Below, in pieces: positions 36,824 through 46,922 of a DNA stretch of 64,000 nucleotides. The stretch comes from an uncultured Pelagibacteraceae bacterium (GTDB taxonomy: Bacteria; Pseudomonadota; Alphaproteobacteria; Pelagibacterales; Pelagibacteraceae), in the NCBI GenBank assembly GCA_902589155.1, contig CACIRV010000003.1, forward strand, positions 62,001 to 126,000. Reading direction: 5' to 3'. Both the position numbers and the translations under genes were made by a program. Every line of letters starts with the position of its first letter. Position 1 is the first letter of the stretch. The notes beneath the pieces were generated by a model that saw only the letters and a program-made list of their open reading frames with translations, was not told the origin of the DNA and made no database searches.

Positions 36824-38275
36824 ATGAGTTCAAAAAGACTCTATAACAAAGATTTAGCACCTACTCCTAGTAATAAAAAGAATTGGGGATGGTTTGAAAT
36901 CTTTAACGTATGGGCAAATGATGTGCAGAGTTTATTCGGTTATACTCTAGCAGCATCATTATTTATCGCCTCAGGATTAAATGGTTGGGCCGTATTTCTA
37001 GCTTTAATATTAGCTGGAGTATTTATTATGTGGCTTGTCAATCTTTCAGGTAAACCAAGTGTGCAACACGGAATTCCTTATCCAGTATTTGCAAGAGTAA
37101 GTATGGGTGTTTTCGGAGCAAACTTTCCAGCAATGGCCAGAGGTCTTGTCGCAATGTTTTGGTACGGAGCACAAACATATGCAGCATCAACTGCTGTAGC
37201 TCTTTTAATTACGGCATTAACTGGAAATCCAGGTACAGAAATGTTTCTAGGCATGACAGGCGTTATGTGGGTTTCATTTATATTTGTATCAGTGTTCCAA
37301 GTTTATTTATTCTGGCAAGGTATTGACCTTGTAAGAAAATTCTTAAACTTTGCAGGGCCAGCAGTTTACGTAGTTATGATTATTTTAATGATAGCTATTT
37401 GGGCTGAAGTTGGCGGCAGTCTTCTTTCAGAAGTAGGAAATATATTTTCTAGTGGAACTCGTTCAGGGGGTTTTGAAGGCTTAGGATCTTTTGGAGCTTT
37501 CCTAGCAGTATTTTCTATTATGGTAGGATATTTTGCTGCAGTTGTAATTAACTTCGGAGATTTTGCTCGATTTGTGAAAAATGAAGATGAAATGAAAAAA
37601 GGAAATTTATACGGATTAGTTGGAAACGTAGTTTTCTTTTCTTTCATAACTCTTATGATTACAGGTGGAACAATTGCCTTGTTCGGAGAATATGTTGCAC
37701 AACCAACAGATATGGTCGCAAAAGTCGATAATATATTTTTAACAGTAGTGGCTGCGTTTGCATTCTTTGCAGCAACTGTCGGAATAAATATGGTGGCTAA
37801 CTTTATACCACCGGCTTATGACCTTGCTAACTTAATGCCAAGTAAAATCAATTTTAGAACTGGCGGATTAATTACTGCTGCTTTTGGTTTTGTAATTGGT
37901 GGAATGTGGGTAGCTGTTATTACTCAAATGGGAATTTTTCCATTTGTAAACACTTTAGGTGCAATACTTGCCCCAGTGTTTGGAATAATGATTACTGACT
38001 ATTACATCATTAAAAAACAAAAAATTGATGTGAACGCTTTGTTTAATGAAGGCAAAGGCAAATATTGGTACAATGACGGATTTAATTTAAAAGGCATGGT
38101 TGCTTGGATATTATCAGGCTACATAGCTATCGGATCTGTTTGGCCAAATATTTTACCAGGTGGTCTTGGAAACTTCTTCGCTAATTTAGGTGGCGGGGGA
38201 GGTTATGCGTGGATAATCGGCGCTTCTTTAGGAGCAGTTGTTCATTTAGCAATATCATCAGCGGGTAAAAAATAA
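36824..38275 (+). CDS. NCS1-family nucleobase/allantoin-type permease
   Basis: NKKNWGWFEIFNVWANDVQSLFGYTLAASLF; GKPSVQHGIPYPVFARVSMGVFGAN. Confidence 0.9.
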   Translation: MSSKRLYNKDLAPTPSNKKNWGWFEIFNVWANDVQSLFGYTLAASLFIASGLNGWAVFLALILAGVFIMWLVNLSGKPSVQHGIPYPVFARVSMGVFGANFPAMARGLVAMFWYGAQTYAASTAVALLITALTGNPGTEMFLGMTGVMWVSFIFVSVFQVYLFWQGIDLVRKFLNFAGPAVYVVMIILMIAIWAEVGGSLLSEVGNIFSSGTRSGGFEGLGSFGAFLAVFSIMVGYFAAVVINFGDFARFVKNEDEMKKGNLYGLVGNVVFFSFITLMITGGTIALFGEYVAQPTDMVAKVDNIFLTVVAAFAFFAATVGINMVANFIPPAYDLANLMPSKINFRTGGLITAAFGFVIGGMWVAVITQMGIFPFVNTLGAILAPVFGIMITDYYIIKKQKIDVNALFNEGKGKYWYNDGFNLKGMVAWILSGYIAIGSVWPNILPGGLGNFFANLGGGGGYAWIIGASLGAVVHLAISSAGKK

Positions 38276-38283
38276 TTTAATTT

Positions 38284-38314
38284 AAAAGCTCGCCGTAGAA
38301 ATACGGCGGGCTTT
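38284..38314. terminator. Bidirectional terminator
   Basis: AAAGCTCGCCGTAGAAATACGGCGGGCTTT between convergent genes. Confidence 0.8.
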
Positions 38315-38807
38315 AGTATTTTAGAACAATATCTTCCGATTCTAATTTTTGAATTTTTAAATTATCTCCAGATCCTTTTCTATCAACTACAAGAAAATTC
38401 ATATCCTCAGTAGAAATTAAAGGAAAGTGCCAAGTACCTGGTTTATAATTTATTCCTAACCCAGGTGGAATAATAAATGACTCTATTTTATTTAAATCTG
38501 GTTTTTCTCCACTTGGCGCAACAAAACATAAGAAGGTTGTTTCTTTCATTGGAATGAATGCTTGGCTTCCCAAAGGATGGCTTTCCATCATGTGAACTTT
38601 CATTGGAAAAGTTCTCTTTAAAGCAGAAAAAATACTGATAGTTGTTTTTCCATTTTCTTTAGCAGTATCTAGTTTAGCTATATTATCGAACCTCTTAGCA
38701 TATCCGTCATTAATTGATATTGGCTCTATATCTTTTGTAGTTATTAAATCGCCAAACTTTGAAAAATTTTCTTTAGTTATTAGCTTTGGAGTTATTTCTT
38801 GACTCAT
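38313..38807 (-). CDS. allA: Ureidoglycolate lyase
   Basis: MESHPLGSQAFIPM; PGLGINYKPGTWHFPLI; adjacent to allantoicase. Confidence 0.88.
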   Translation of the reverse strand: MSQEITPKLITKENFSKFGDLITTKDIEPISINDGYAKRFDNIAKLDTAKENGKTTISIFSALKRTFPMKVHMMESHPLGSQAFIPMKETTFLCFVAPSGEKPDLNKIESFIIPPGLGINYKPGTWHFPLISTEDMNFLVVDRKGSGDNLKIQKLESEDIVLKY

Positions 38808-39835
38808 TAATTAACCTTTCCAAGCAGTCTTATTCGAGAAATTCCTCCATCAGGGAAAATATTAATTCTTATGTAGTTAATCTTATTTTTCTTTATCAAT
38901 TTATTTCTGAAATTATGTTTTTTATGAGCCTTTAGCTTAACTTTATTTAATAGCTGTTTCCATTTTTTTGACATAGTTATAATTTTTTTCGCAGATGGCT
39001 TGCCTTTGACTAACGATGCTTGAATTGAACATTGATCAGGATAATTGCCTTTAAAATGATGTGTATCAATTTGTATTTTATTCACTTTAGCTGCTGTTGC
39101 GCATTTTATAATTAGCCAATCAAAATTTTTTCCTCGACTTCTTCTTGTTTCCCAGCCGTCACCCATATTTATTCCTCTACCTGGAGCTAAAATATTTTCA
39201 GCTTTTCCAAAATGTTCATTATTACAAGCAATAGGAGCTGCGCCATTGAAAACAGATGTTAAATTAATTTCTGTATTCTTTAATTTTTCTACAACTAATT
39301 CTCCAAAAATTCTTAATCTTGCCACTCCTCCATCAGGGAAAATATTAAGTTTAATGTGAGTAAAAATTGATTTATTTGAAATACCAAAAAAATGATGGCT
39401 GTTAGGTTTCATTTTTTTCTTATTTAAAATAGTAGTCCATTTTGTTTTTTTGTTAGGTAAATTCTGTTTTGAAATACAAGCTTGTAAAGAAACTTTATTT
39501 GGCTGATTGCCGTTAAAAAAAGATGTATCAATATCAACCTTTTTAATTCTGCCAGGTTTTCCTAATTTTAAGATTAAGTAGTCGTGGCCAGGACCTCTTT
39601 TTCTTCTCGTTTCCCATCCGTCCATCCATTTACCATGTTTGTCAAAAACACCTTCTTTAAATATTGGTGGAGTAGGATTTAATATTCTAGAAGCTGGAGC
39701 AAAAAATTCATCTGTTTTATAAACAATTTTTGTTCCCAATCTTGTTTGAGCAAGATTGATCAAACCATTTAAATAAATGTTTTTAGTTTTTGTCATTAAT
39801 AACTTATGAATAATTCTTAATCCAATGTTTAGCAA
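38807..39835 (-). CDS. alc: Allantoicase
   Basis: Two internal repeats: GKWMDGWETRRKRGPGHDYLILKLG and GRGINMGDGWETRRSRGKNFDWLIIKC. Confidence 0.92.
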   Translation of the reverse strand: MLNIGLRIIHKLLMTKTKNIYLNGLINLAQTRLGTKIVYKTDEFFAPASRILNPTPPIFKEGVFDKHGKWMDGWETRRKRGPGHDYLILKLGKPGRIKKVDIDTSFFNGNQPNKVSLQACISKQNLPNKKTKWTTILNKKKMKPNSHHFFGISNKSIFTHIKLNIFPDGGVARLRIFGELVVEKLKNTEINLTSVFNGAAPIACNNEHFGKAENILAPGRGINMGDGWETRRSRGKNFDWLIIKCATAAKVNKIQIDTHHFKGNYPDQCSIQASLVKGKPSAKKIITMSKKWKQLLNKVKLKAHKKHNFRNKLIKKNKINYIRINIFPDGGISRIRLLGKVN

Positions 39836-40703
39836 TGTCTATTCTTTTGCAGATCCAAACATCATCATGCTTTAAAACATAATCCAAAAATTTTTCAAGA
39901 GATTTTAGACGACCAGGTTTGCCTACTAGTCTACAATGCAAACCTACAGACATCATTTTTGGATTTTTTTCACCTTCTTTATAAAGCACATCAAAACTAT
40001 CTTTGAGATAATTAAAAAATTGATCACCATTGTTAAATCCTTGGTTAGTAGCAAACCTCATATCGTTGTTATCTAATGTGTATGGAACAATTAACTGTTT
40101 TTTTTTACCTCTTTTTTCCCAATAAGGAAGATCATCACTATACGAGTCGCTATCATATAGGAATCCTCCTTCATTCATAACTAAGTCTCTAGTATTCGGA
40201 CTGCATCTTCCTGTGTACCAACCAAGCGGTCGTTGGCCAAAAATTTTTTTAATTGTTTTTATTGCTAAATCCATATGTTTTTTTTCAACTGATTTACTAA
40301 TATTTTGGTAATCAATCCATCGCCATCCGTGACAAGCTACTTCGTAATCAGCATTTTTAATTGCATTACAAACTTCCGGATTTCTTTCCAAAGCCATTGC
40401 AACTCCAAAAATTGTTATTGGTATTCCCTTTTCTTGAAATAAATCGTGCAATCTCCAAAATCCTCTTTTTGAACCATATTCATAAAGCGATTCCATATTA
40501 ATATGTCTTCCTTTAATTGGTTGAGCACCAATTATTTCTGAAAGAAAAGTTTCTGAATATTTATCTCCATGTAGAACAGAATTTTCTGCTCCTTCTTCAT
40601 AATTTAAAACAATTTGAAGAGCTAATCTTGCTTTATTTGGCCAAACAACATTAATCTTTTTTGATCCATAACCAATCATATCTCTCGGATATTTTTTAAC
40701 CAT
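39804..40703 (-). CDS. puuE: Allantoinase of the polysaccharide-deacetylase (PuuE) type
   Basis: YEEGAENSVLHGD; ADYEVACHGWRWIDYQ; RPLGWYTGRCSPNTRDLV. Confidence 0.92.
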   Translation of the reverse strand: MVKKYPRDMIGYGSKKINVVWPNKARLALQIVLNYEEGAENSVLHGDKYSETFLSEIIGAQPIKGRHINMESLYEYGSKRGFWRLHDLFQEKGIPITIFGVAMALERNPEVCNAIKNADYEVACHGWRWIDYQNISKSVEKKHMDLAIKTIKKIFGQRPLGWYTGRCSPNTRDLVMNEGGFLYDSDSYSDDLPYWEKRGKKKQLIVPYTLDNNDMRFATNQGFNNGDQFFNYLKDSFDVLYKEGEKNPKMMSVGLHCRLVGKPGRLKSLEKFLDYVLKHDDVWICKRIDIAKHWIKNYS

Positions 40704-40863
40704 TACATATTGTATACCTTATTATTTGCCGGATGAACATATTGGGTTATTTCAGAAAATTAATGTGAAATAGAGGAATTTTCTTTAATTAAGAATAGTT
40801 GACTCTTATTAGGAGTTCATTTTTAATAAGACTTTAATTAATTAATTAACAGAGGAAAATAAT

Positions 40864-41844
40864 ATGTTTAATAATTTGAAAAAATTAATTAGCTTAGTTT
40901 TTGCTACTGTTCTTTTAACTTCAATCTCATCAACTAGTTTTGCAATCGATAAACTACACTTCATTATCGGTGGTGGTGCTGGTGGTGGTTGGGATGGAAC
41001 TGCTAGAGGAACTGGAGAAGCTTTAACTAAAGCTGGTTTTCTAAAAAGTGCTTCATTTGAAAATATGTCAGGTGGTGGTGGAGGAAAAGCTCTATCTTAC
41101 ATAATTAATTCGAAACCAGAAGGAACTATATTAGTTCAATCAACACCTTTAGTATTAAGATCAATCACTAGACACAAAGGATACGTTAAAGGCTCTGGTG
41201 TACTATCTTACAAAGATGTTAAACCAATCGCTGGTGTAATCGGTGACTACGGAGCAATCGCAGTTGCTAAAAACTCACCTTATAAAAATTTTAAAGATGT
41301 AGTGGATGCTTATAAAGCAAATCCTAAGTCAATTAAAATGGCTGGTGGTTCTGTAAGAGGAAGCATGGACCATTTAATTGGTGCACTTGCATTTCAAGAA
41401 GCTGGCGCAAACCCTAACAACGTAGTGTACGTACCTTACGATGCTGGTGGTAAAGCTTTAGCTGGACTTTTATCAGGAGAAACTCAAATTCTTTCAACTG
41501 GTTTGGGAGAAGTAATGGGTGCTAGAGACCAAGTAAGAATTATTGGTATTACTGCTCCTAACAGAGTAGGTGATGCTCCAGAAGTTCCAACTTTAAAAGA
41601 ACAAGGATACGATGTTCAGTTTGTTAACTGGAGAGGTTTCTTTGCTCCTAAGAGTATGTCAAGTGGAGATGTTAAGAAGATTGCTAAAATGTTAGGCGAT
41701 GTTCAAAAAACTCCAGAATGGGAAACAGTTAGAAAAAGAAATGCTTGGGTAAATATTTACAACCCAGGTAGAAAATTTGACAGTTTCTTAAAAACTCAAA
41801 CAAAAGAAATGACAAAGTTAATGAAAAAACTAGGCGTTATCTAG
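40864..41844 (+). CDS. Tripartite tricarboxylate transporter substrate-binding protein (TctC-like)
   Basis: LHFIIGGGAGGGWDGTARGTGEAL; YVPYDAGGKALAGLLSGETQ. Confidence 0.9.
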   Translation: MFNNLKKLISLVFATVLLTSISSTSFAIDKLHFIIGGGAGGGWDGTARGTGEALTKAGFLKSASFENMSGGGGGKALSYIINSKPEGTILVQSTPLVLRSITRHKGYVKGSGVLSYKDVKPIAGVIGDYGAIAVAKNSPYKNFKDVVDAYKANPKSIKMAGGSVRGSMDHLIGALAFQEAGANPNNVVYVPYDAGGKALAGLLSGETQILSTGLGEVMGARDQVRIIGITAPNRVGDAPEVPTLKEQGYDVQFVNWRGFFAPKSMSSGDVKKIAKMLGDVQKTPEWETVRKRNAWVNIYNPGRKFDSFLKTQTKEMTKLMKKLGVI

Positions 41845-41867
41845 TTAATTAATCTATAGGAAGAGCA

Positions 41868-42338
41868 GTGAAAATTAATTCAGTAAAAATAATCTCACTG
41901 CTCTTCTTTTTTTTATCTGCATTTTATTTATATACAGCTCATCAAATACAAGTTTTTTCTTTCGATGAAAATGCTCCGTTCAACGCAAAAACCTTTCCTA
42001 TTTATCTAGGATATGCAGGAATGTTTTTTTCTGCCTTAAAATTAGTTTTACCAGATCAAAAATCAGTAGAAGTTGATGCTAAATATCTTGAGTTTAAGAA
42101 AACGATTCTTTTAGTCCTAGCAGTAATTTTTTATGGATTTACTATTCTTAAAGTTGGTTTCTTTTTATCTACATCATTATTTTTAGTTTTTTCTTATTAC
42201 GTTTTAGGTGAAAGAAGATGGAAGTTAATTTTGATTTTTTCTTTTCCTTTTGTAGCAATATTTATGTATTTACTTCATGGAGTACTACAAGTTTACCTTA
42301 GAGATCCGTTACTAAAATACATAGGAATTATCGGATGA
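41868..42338 (+). CDS. TctB-like small subunit
   Basis: 156 aa, 4 TM, between TctC- and TctA-like genes. Confidence 0.8.
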   Translation: MKINSVKIISLLFFFLSAFYLYTAHQIQVFSFDENAPFNAKTFPIYLGYAGMFFSALKLVLPDQKSVEVDAKYLEFKKTILLVLAVIFYGFTILKVGFFLSTSLFLVFSYYVLGERRWKLILIFSFPFVAIFMYLLHGVLQVYLRDPLLKYIGIIG

Positions 42339-43837
42339 TAGAAGGAATTTTAATTGGAATAAAAACTGCTTTATCTTTTCAAAATCTACTAATGGTAATG
42401 ATTGGTTGTTTCGCAGGAACTATTATTGGGATGCTTCCAGGTCTAGGCCCAATGACAGCGATAGCACTAATGATACCAATCACTTATGGCTTTGATCCTG
42501 CTACGGGTTTAATTTTAATGGCAGGGGTGTATTACGGAGCTGTCTTTGGAGGATCAACTTCATCTATTTTAATTAATGCACCTGGTGTTCCTGGAACAGT
42601 CGCAACTTCATTTGATGGCTATCCTATGGCTCAACAAGGTAAAGCTGGTAAAGCTTTAGCCATAGCAGCTTACAGTTCTTTTGCTGGTGGAACCATTGCT
42701 GCAATCTTTTTGCTAATTGCAGCTCCAAGTTTATCTAAAGTGAGTTTATCTTTTAGATCTCCAGATTATTTCGGTTTGATGATTTTAGGATTAACAGCTG
42801 TGGCTGCATTTTCATCTAAAGGGAACTTTTTAAAAGCCATGATGATGTGCGTGTTTGGTTTGATGCTAGCATCTGTAGGACAGGATACTCTATCAGATAT
42901 ACCAAGATTTACTTTTAATACTATGAATTTATCCGATGGAATTAGTTTTGTTTTAGTTGTAATGGCAACTTTTGCTATGAGTGAAGCTTTAACGATTATA
43001 CTAAAAGGAAATGATCCCACGAAAGCAGCTAAACAAATATCTTTAACGGAATTAGGTTCTATTAAACTTAATACTGATGAGACTAAAAAGATGGCAAAAA
43101 CAATTCCAAGATCATCCATTTTAGGATTCATCGTGGGAGTTTTACCTGGAGCAGGGGCTACCATTGCATCTTTTTTAGCTTATGGAATGGAAAGAAATTT
43201 TGTAGATGAAGAAGAAAAAGAAAAATTTGGAAAAGGTAGTGTTCAAGGACTTTCAGCCCCTGAAACAGCAAATAACGCAGCTTGCTCAGGTGCATTTGTG
43301 CCTTTATTGACTTTAGGAATACCAGGAAGCGGAACTACAGCAGTTATGTTGGGAGCTTTATTAGGTTTTGGTATTCAACCTGGACCAAGACTTTATGAAA
43401 CTAACCCTGAAATTTTTTGGTCAGTCATTATGTCTATGTATATAGGAATGGTAGTTTTACTAATACTTAACCTTCCTTTAATCCCATATATTGCAAGAAT
43501 ACTTGCTGTACCCAGAACTTTTTTAATACCAATGATTTTATTTTTTTCTGTTACAGGTATTTATTTAATGTCATTTAACAATTTTGATATTTTTTTAATG
43601 ATTGGCATTGCTGTAGTTGCAACTATTTTAAGACTGTATGATTTTCCAATGCCACCATTAATATTAGCCTTTGTTCTTGGCGGATTGATGGAAGAAAATC
43701 TCAGAAGATCTCTTCTAATAAGCGACGGGTCTTGGGCTTTTTTATGGAACAGACCTCTTACGCTTTGTATAATGATTGCAATTTTAACTATAGTAGGTTG
43801 GCAAATTTATAATAGTTTCTTTAAAAAAAGATTATAA
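42335..43837 (+). CDS. TctA-like large membrane subunit
   Basis: GTIIGMLPGLGPMTAIALMIPITYG; GSTSSILINAPGVPGTVATSFDGYPMA. Confidence 0.95.
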   Translation: MIEGILIGIKTALSFQNLLMVMIGCFAGTIIGMLPGLGPMTAIALMIPITYGFDPATGLILMAGVYYGAVFGGSTSSILINAPGVPGTVATSFDGYPMAQQGKAGKALAIAAYSSFAGGTIAAIFLLIAAPSLSKVSLSFRSPDYFGLMILGLTAVAAFSSKGNFLKAMMMCVFGLMLASVGQDTLSDIPRFTFNTMNLSDGISFVLVVMATFAMSEALTIILKGNDPTKAAKQISLTELGSIKLNTDETKKMAKTIPRSSILGFIVGVLPGAGATIASFLAYGMERNFVDEEEKEKFGKGSVQGLSAPETANNAACSGAFVPLLTLGIPGSGTTAVMLGALLGFGIQPGPRLYETNPEIFWSVIMSMYIGMVVLLILNLPLIPYIARILAVPRTFLIPMILFFSVTGIYLMSFNNFDIFLMIGIAVVATILRLYDFPMPPLILAFVLGGLMEENLRRSLLISDGSWAFLWNRPLTLCIMIAILTIVGWQIYNSFFKKRL

Positions 43838-44218
43838 CCTAACATATTTCTTTTTTTTATCTATTGCCCAATCTTTTGGACCATTAGCAGCTATAATTAA
43901 GAATCCTCCAGCTAATCCAAGGTTTTTAAGAAACGCAATTATTTGTATTTGATCAGTAAAGTCAAAATGGAAGATCAGAGCTGTTGCTATACAGAATATT
44001 GCTAATAGCACTGATGATATTTGAGTTCGATAACCAATTATTACTAAAATAGGAAAAATAATTTCTAAAAAAATTGCTGGCCATAATAAAAATCCTGGTA
44101 TGCCAAACCCCTCCATCCAAGAAACAGTATCTCCGTAATTAAAAATTTTATTGTACCCTGATAATAAAAAAATCAAGGAAATGAAAATTCTACCCATAAG
44201 GTCAAAAAAATTGGCCAT
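43832..44218 (-). CDS. DoxX-family membrane protein
   Basis: GRIFISLIFLLSGYNKI...MEGFGIPGFLLWPAIFLEI. Confidence 0.8.
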   Translation of the reverse strand: MANFFDLMGRIFISLIFLLSGYNKIFNYGDTVSWMEGFGIPGFLLWPAIFLEIIFPILVIIGYRTQISSVLLAIFCIATALIFHFDFTDQIQIIAFLKNLGLAGGFLIIAANGPKDWAIDKKKKYVRL

Positions 44219-44268
44219 AAGCCATATAATCTCATTGAAAAACTAGAGTCAAAACAAGATAGATTAAA

Positions 44269-45348
44269 TTAGGTTTTTTTCTCTATAATTCTCAATATTA
44301 GAGGGACAATAAACAATATCATTAATAATCTAATAATGTGGTGAAAAGATACAAATTCCGGATCAAGATCAAAAAAGATTGCGATTACTGCTACTTCATA
44401 AATGCCACCCGGGCAGTAAGATAGAAGAAGAGTAAAGAAATTTTTATCAATAATTAAGCTTGCTGCAAAAGCAGCGATTAAACCTAAAACAACTAGTAAA
44501 AATGTTGCAACAAAACTATGTAAAGCATTACGAGCTATTTCGCCAAAAGTTTTATTAGCAAATCGACATCCAACTGAAGCTCCAAGAACAAGCAAACAGT
44601 AATCAATTATATTTGGAGGAAATTGATAAGAAGCAATCTCTGAAATTTGTAAAAATCCACTTGCTAACAAAGTGCCAGATAGTAAAGCAGCTGGAATTCT
44701 AAATTTGTCAAATATAATGATTACAATAATCGAAGACGTAATGAGTAATATTAAATGATAAATATTTTGATCTTTAATTATTTCTTCAGCAATTTTGGTA
44801 TTTTCAACATCGTAAAAACTATTAACGATAAATGGAAAAACAGTAATAATTATTATTAATCTAATTAAATGAGAAGTTGCTACCTGGCTCAAATCAGATT
44901 TTTCATCTTCAGCTAGAATCATTAAAGGACCTAAGGCACCAGGTGCAGCAGAAAAAATTGAAGTTTTCCTTCCGTATTTTGAAAATATTTGAAGGTATTT
45001 TGAAACTATTAATACACTAACAATTATATAAACTAGCATTATTAAAGAAGTAAAAACCCATTGATGCATTTGAGAAAATAAACTTTTATCAATGTAATTA
45101 CCGATGTAGAGGCCTAATAAAATTAATATTGAAGAAAGCACCAATTTAGGCATTTTTGTTTTTAAACCCATTAATGAAGCAAGAGATGTGATAAGCATTG
45201 GGCCTAAAAACCAAGCAAGCGGAATATTAAAGAACTCTGCAACAATTGCGCTAGGAATAGAAATTATAATAACTAAAGCAAATTCCTTAGAGAATATTAG
45301 TTTAAAATTTTCTTTATTAAACGGTATAGCTTGGTTATTCTGCATCAT
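44269..45348 (-). CDS. AbrB-family membrane protein
   Basis: LAWFLGPMLITSLASLMG...SAAPGALGPLMILAEDE; SYCPGGIYEVAVIA. Confidence 0.8.
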   Translation of the reverse strand: MMQNNQAIPFNKENFKLIFSKEFALVIIISIPSAIVAEFFNIPLAWFLGPMLITSLASLMGLKTKMPKLVLSSILILLGLYIGNYIDKSLFSQMHQWVFTSLIMLVYIIVSVLIVSKYLQIFSKYGRKTSIFSAAPGALGPLMILAEDEKSDLSQVATSHLIRLIIIITVFPFIVNSFYDVENTKIAEEIIKDQNIYHLILLITSSIIVIIIFDKFRIPAALLSGTLLASGFLQISEIASYQFPPNIIDYCLLVLGASVGCRFANKTFGEIARNALHSFVATFLLVVLGLIAAFAASLIIDKNFFTLLLSYCPGGIYEVAVIAIFFDLDPEFVSFHHIIRLLMILFIVPLILRIIEKKT

Positions 45349-45350
45349 TC

Positions 45351-46121
45351 ATGATTTTAGGTTTTTTAGGAACAGGACGTATTGCATCTTCAGTTATCGA
45401 AGGTATTTTTAAGTCCAAACTAAAAATCAAAAAAATTTATATCTCTCCTCGCAATAAAACAATAGCAAAAAAATTAAGCAAAAGATTTAAAAAAGTAACT
45501 ATTTCCAGAAACAATCAACAATTAATTGATAAATCGAATTGGGTATTTTTGGCTACTACACCAAAGGTTGGAGGTAAAATTTTGAAAAAACTTAATTTTA
45601 AAAAAAATCAAAAAATTGTAAGTTTTATTTCTACAATAAATTTAGCTCAGTTAAAAAAAATTATTGGTAAAAAAGTTAAGATTGTAAGAGCCATTCCACT
45701 TCCACCAATTTCATTTCGAAAAGGTCCAGTGCCAATTTGTCCTCCTGATAAGCAGGTAAAAAATTTTTTTAATCAATTAGGTGCAACAGTTGAAATAAAG
45801 AATGAAAAATTGTCAATAAATTTTTGGGCAACTTCAGGCATGATGGCACCTTTTTATGAATTATTACGAACATTATCTGATTGGTTGGTAAAAAGAGGAA
45901 TTAAAAGAAATGAAGCACAAAAATATGTCACTTCTCTTTTTGTGGCGTTATCAGAAGACTCATCAATTAATTCAAAAAAAGATTTGAAATATTTAGTCAA
46001 AGACTCTCAAACTCCAAGAGGATTGAATGAACAGGCTGTAAAACAATTAAGAAAAGCTGGTTTTTATCGGAACTTAGAAAAATCTTTGAACGGTATCCTT
46101 AAAAGACTAAACAAAGTATAA
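45351..46121 (+). CDS. Pyrroline-5-carboxylate reductase-like NAD(P)-binding protein
   Basis: MILGFLGTGRIASSVIEGIF; RAIPLPPISFRKGPVPI; SQTPRGLNEQAVKQLRKAGFY. Confidence 0.7.
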   Translation: MILGFLGTGRIASSVIEGIFKSKLKIKKIYISPRNKTIAKKLSKRFKKVTISRNNQQLIDKSNWVFLATTPKVGGKILKKLNFKKNQKIVSFISTINLAQLKKIIGKKVKIVRAIPLPPISFRKGPVPICPPDKQVKNFFNQLGATVEIKNEKLSINFWATSGMMAPFYELLRTLSDWLVKRGIKRNEAQKYVTSLFVALSEDSSINSKKDLKYLVKDSQTPRGLNEQAVKQLRKAGFYRNLEKSLNGILKRLNKV

Positions 46122-46127
46122 TTTTCT

Positions 46128-46922
46128 ATGCAGCCAGATTCGAATATTCTGCAGGTTAAAAATCTTTCTAAATTTTTTGGAGGATTGGCGGCAGTTTCCA
46201 ATTGTTCTTTAAAAATTCAAAAAGGCTCAATTACAGGAATTATCGGACCTAATGGATCTGGCAAAACAACGTTATTTAACTTGATTGCAGGCAATCTAAA
46301 ATCATCTCAAGGTCAAGTTTTATTTAACAACGAAGATATTACTAACATCCCCTCTTACGAATTGTTTTCAAAAGGTGTTTTAAGAACTTTTCAAATTGCG
46401 CATGAATTTACAAATCTTACAGTGCTAGAAAATTTAATGATGGTTCCAGGTAAGCAATCCGGTGAAAATTTAGTTAATGCTTTATTTAAGCCAAGTATCG
46501 TAAATAAAGAAGAAATAAGAGTTAAAGAAAAAGCTTTAGAGGTAATTGATTTTTTAAATCTCAAACATCTTTCAAATGAGCTTGCTGGAAACTTATCTGG
46601 AGGTCAAAAAAAATTATTAGAACTTGGTAGAACTATGATGGTTGATGCTAAGTTAGTTTTATTAGATGAAGTTGGAGCAGGAGTTAACCGAACTTTATTA
46701 AAAGATATAGGAAGCGCAATATTGAGACTAAATAAAGAAAAAGGGTATACATTTTGTATGATAGAGCATGACATGGAATTTATTAGTCGATTATGTAATC
46801 CAGTAATTGTAATGGCAGAAGGCTCTGTTTTATTTGAAGGAACTTCTGATGAAGTTAAAAAAAACGAACAGGTTATTGAGAGTTATTTGGGAAGAGGATC
46901 AAAATTAAAGGATAATAGTTAA
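46128..46922 (+). CDS. ABC ATP-binding protein, LivG type (second Liv cluster)
   Basis: GPNGSGKTTLFNLIAG, LSGGQKKLLELG. Confidence 0.92.
   Translation: MQPDSNILQVKNLSKFFGGLAAVSNCSLKIQKGSITGIIGPNGSGKTTLFNLIAGNLKSSQGQVLFNNEDITNIPSYELFSKGVLRTFQIAHEFTNLTVLENLMMVPGKQSGENLVNALFKPSIVNKEEIRVKEKALEVIDFLNLKHLSNELAGNLSGGQKKLLELGRTMMVDAKLVLLDEVGAGVNRTLLKDIGSAILRLNKEKGYTFCMIEHDMEFISRLCNPVIVMAEGSVLFEGTSDEVKKNEQVIESYLGRGSKLKDNS

Noticed and set aside
42766-43164. 132-aa antisense ORF within tctA-like gene
   Set aside because: Shadow ORF opposite a strong conserved CDS.
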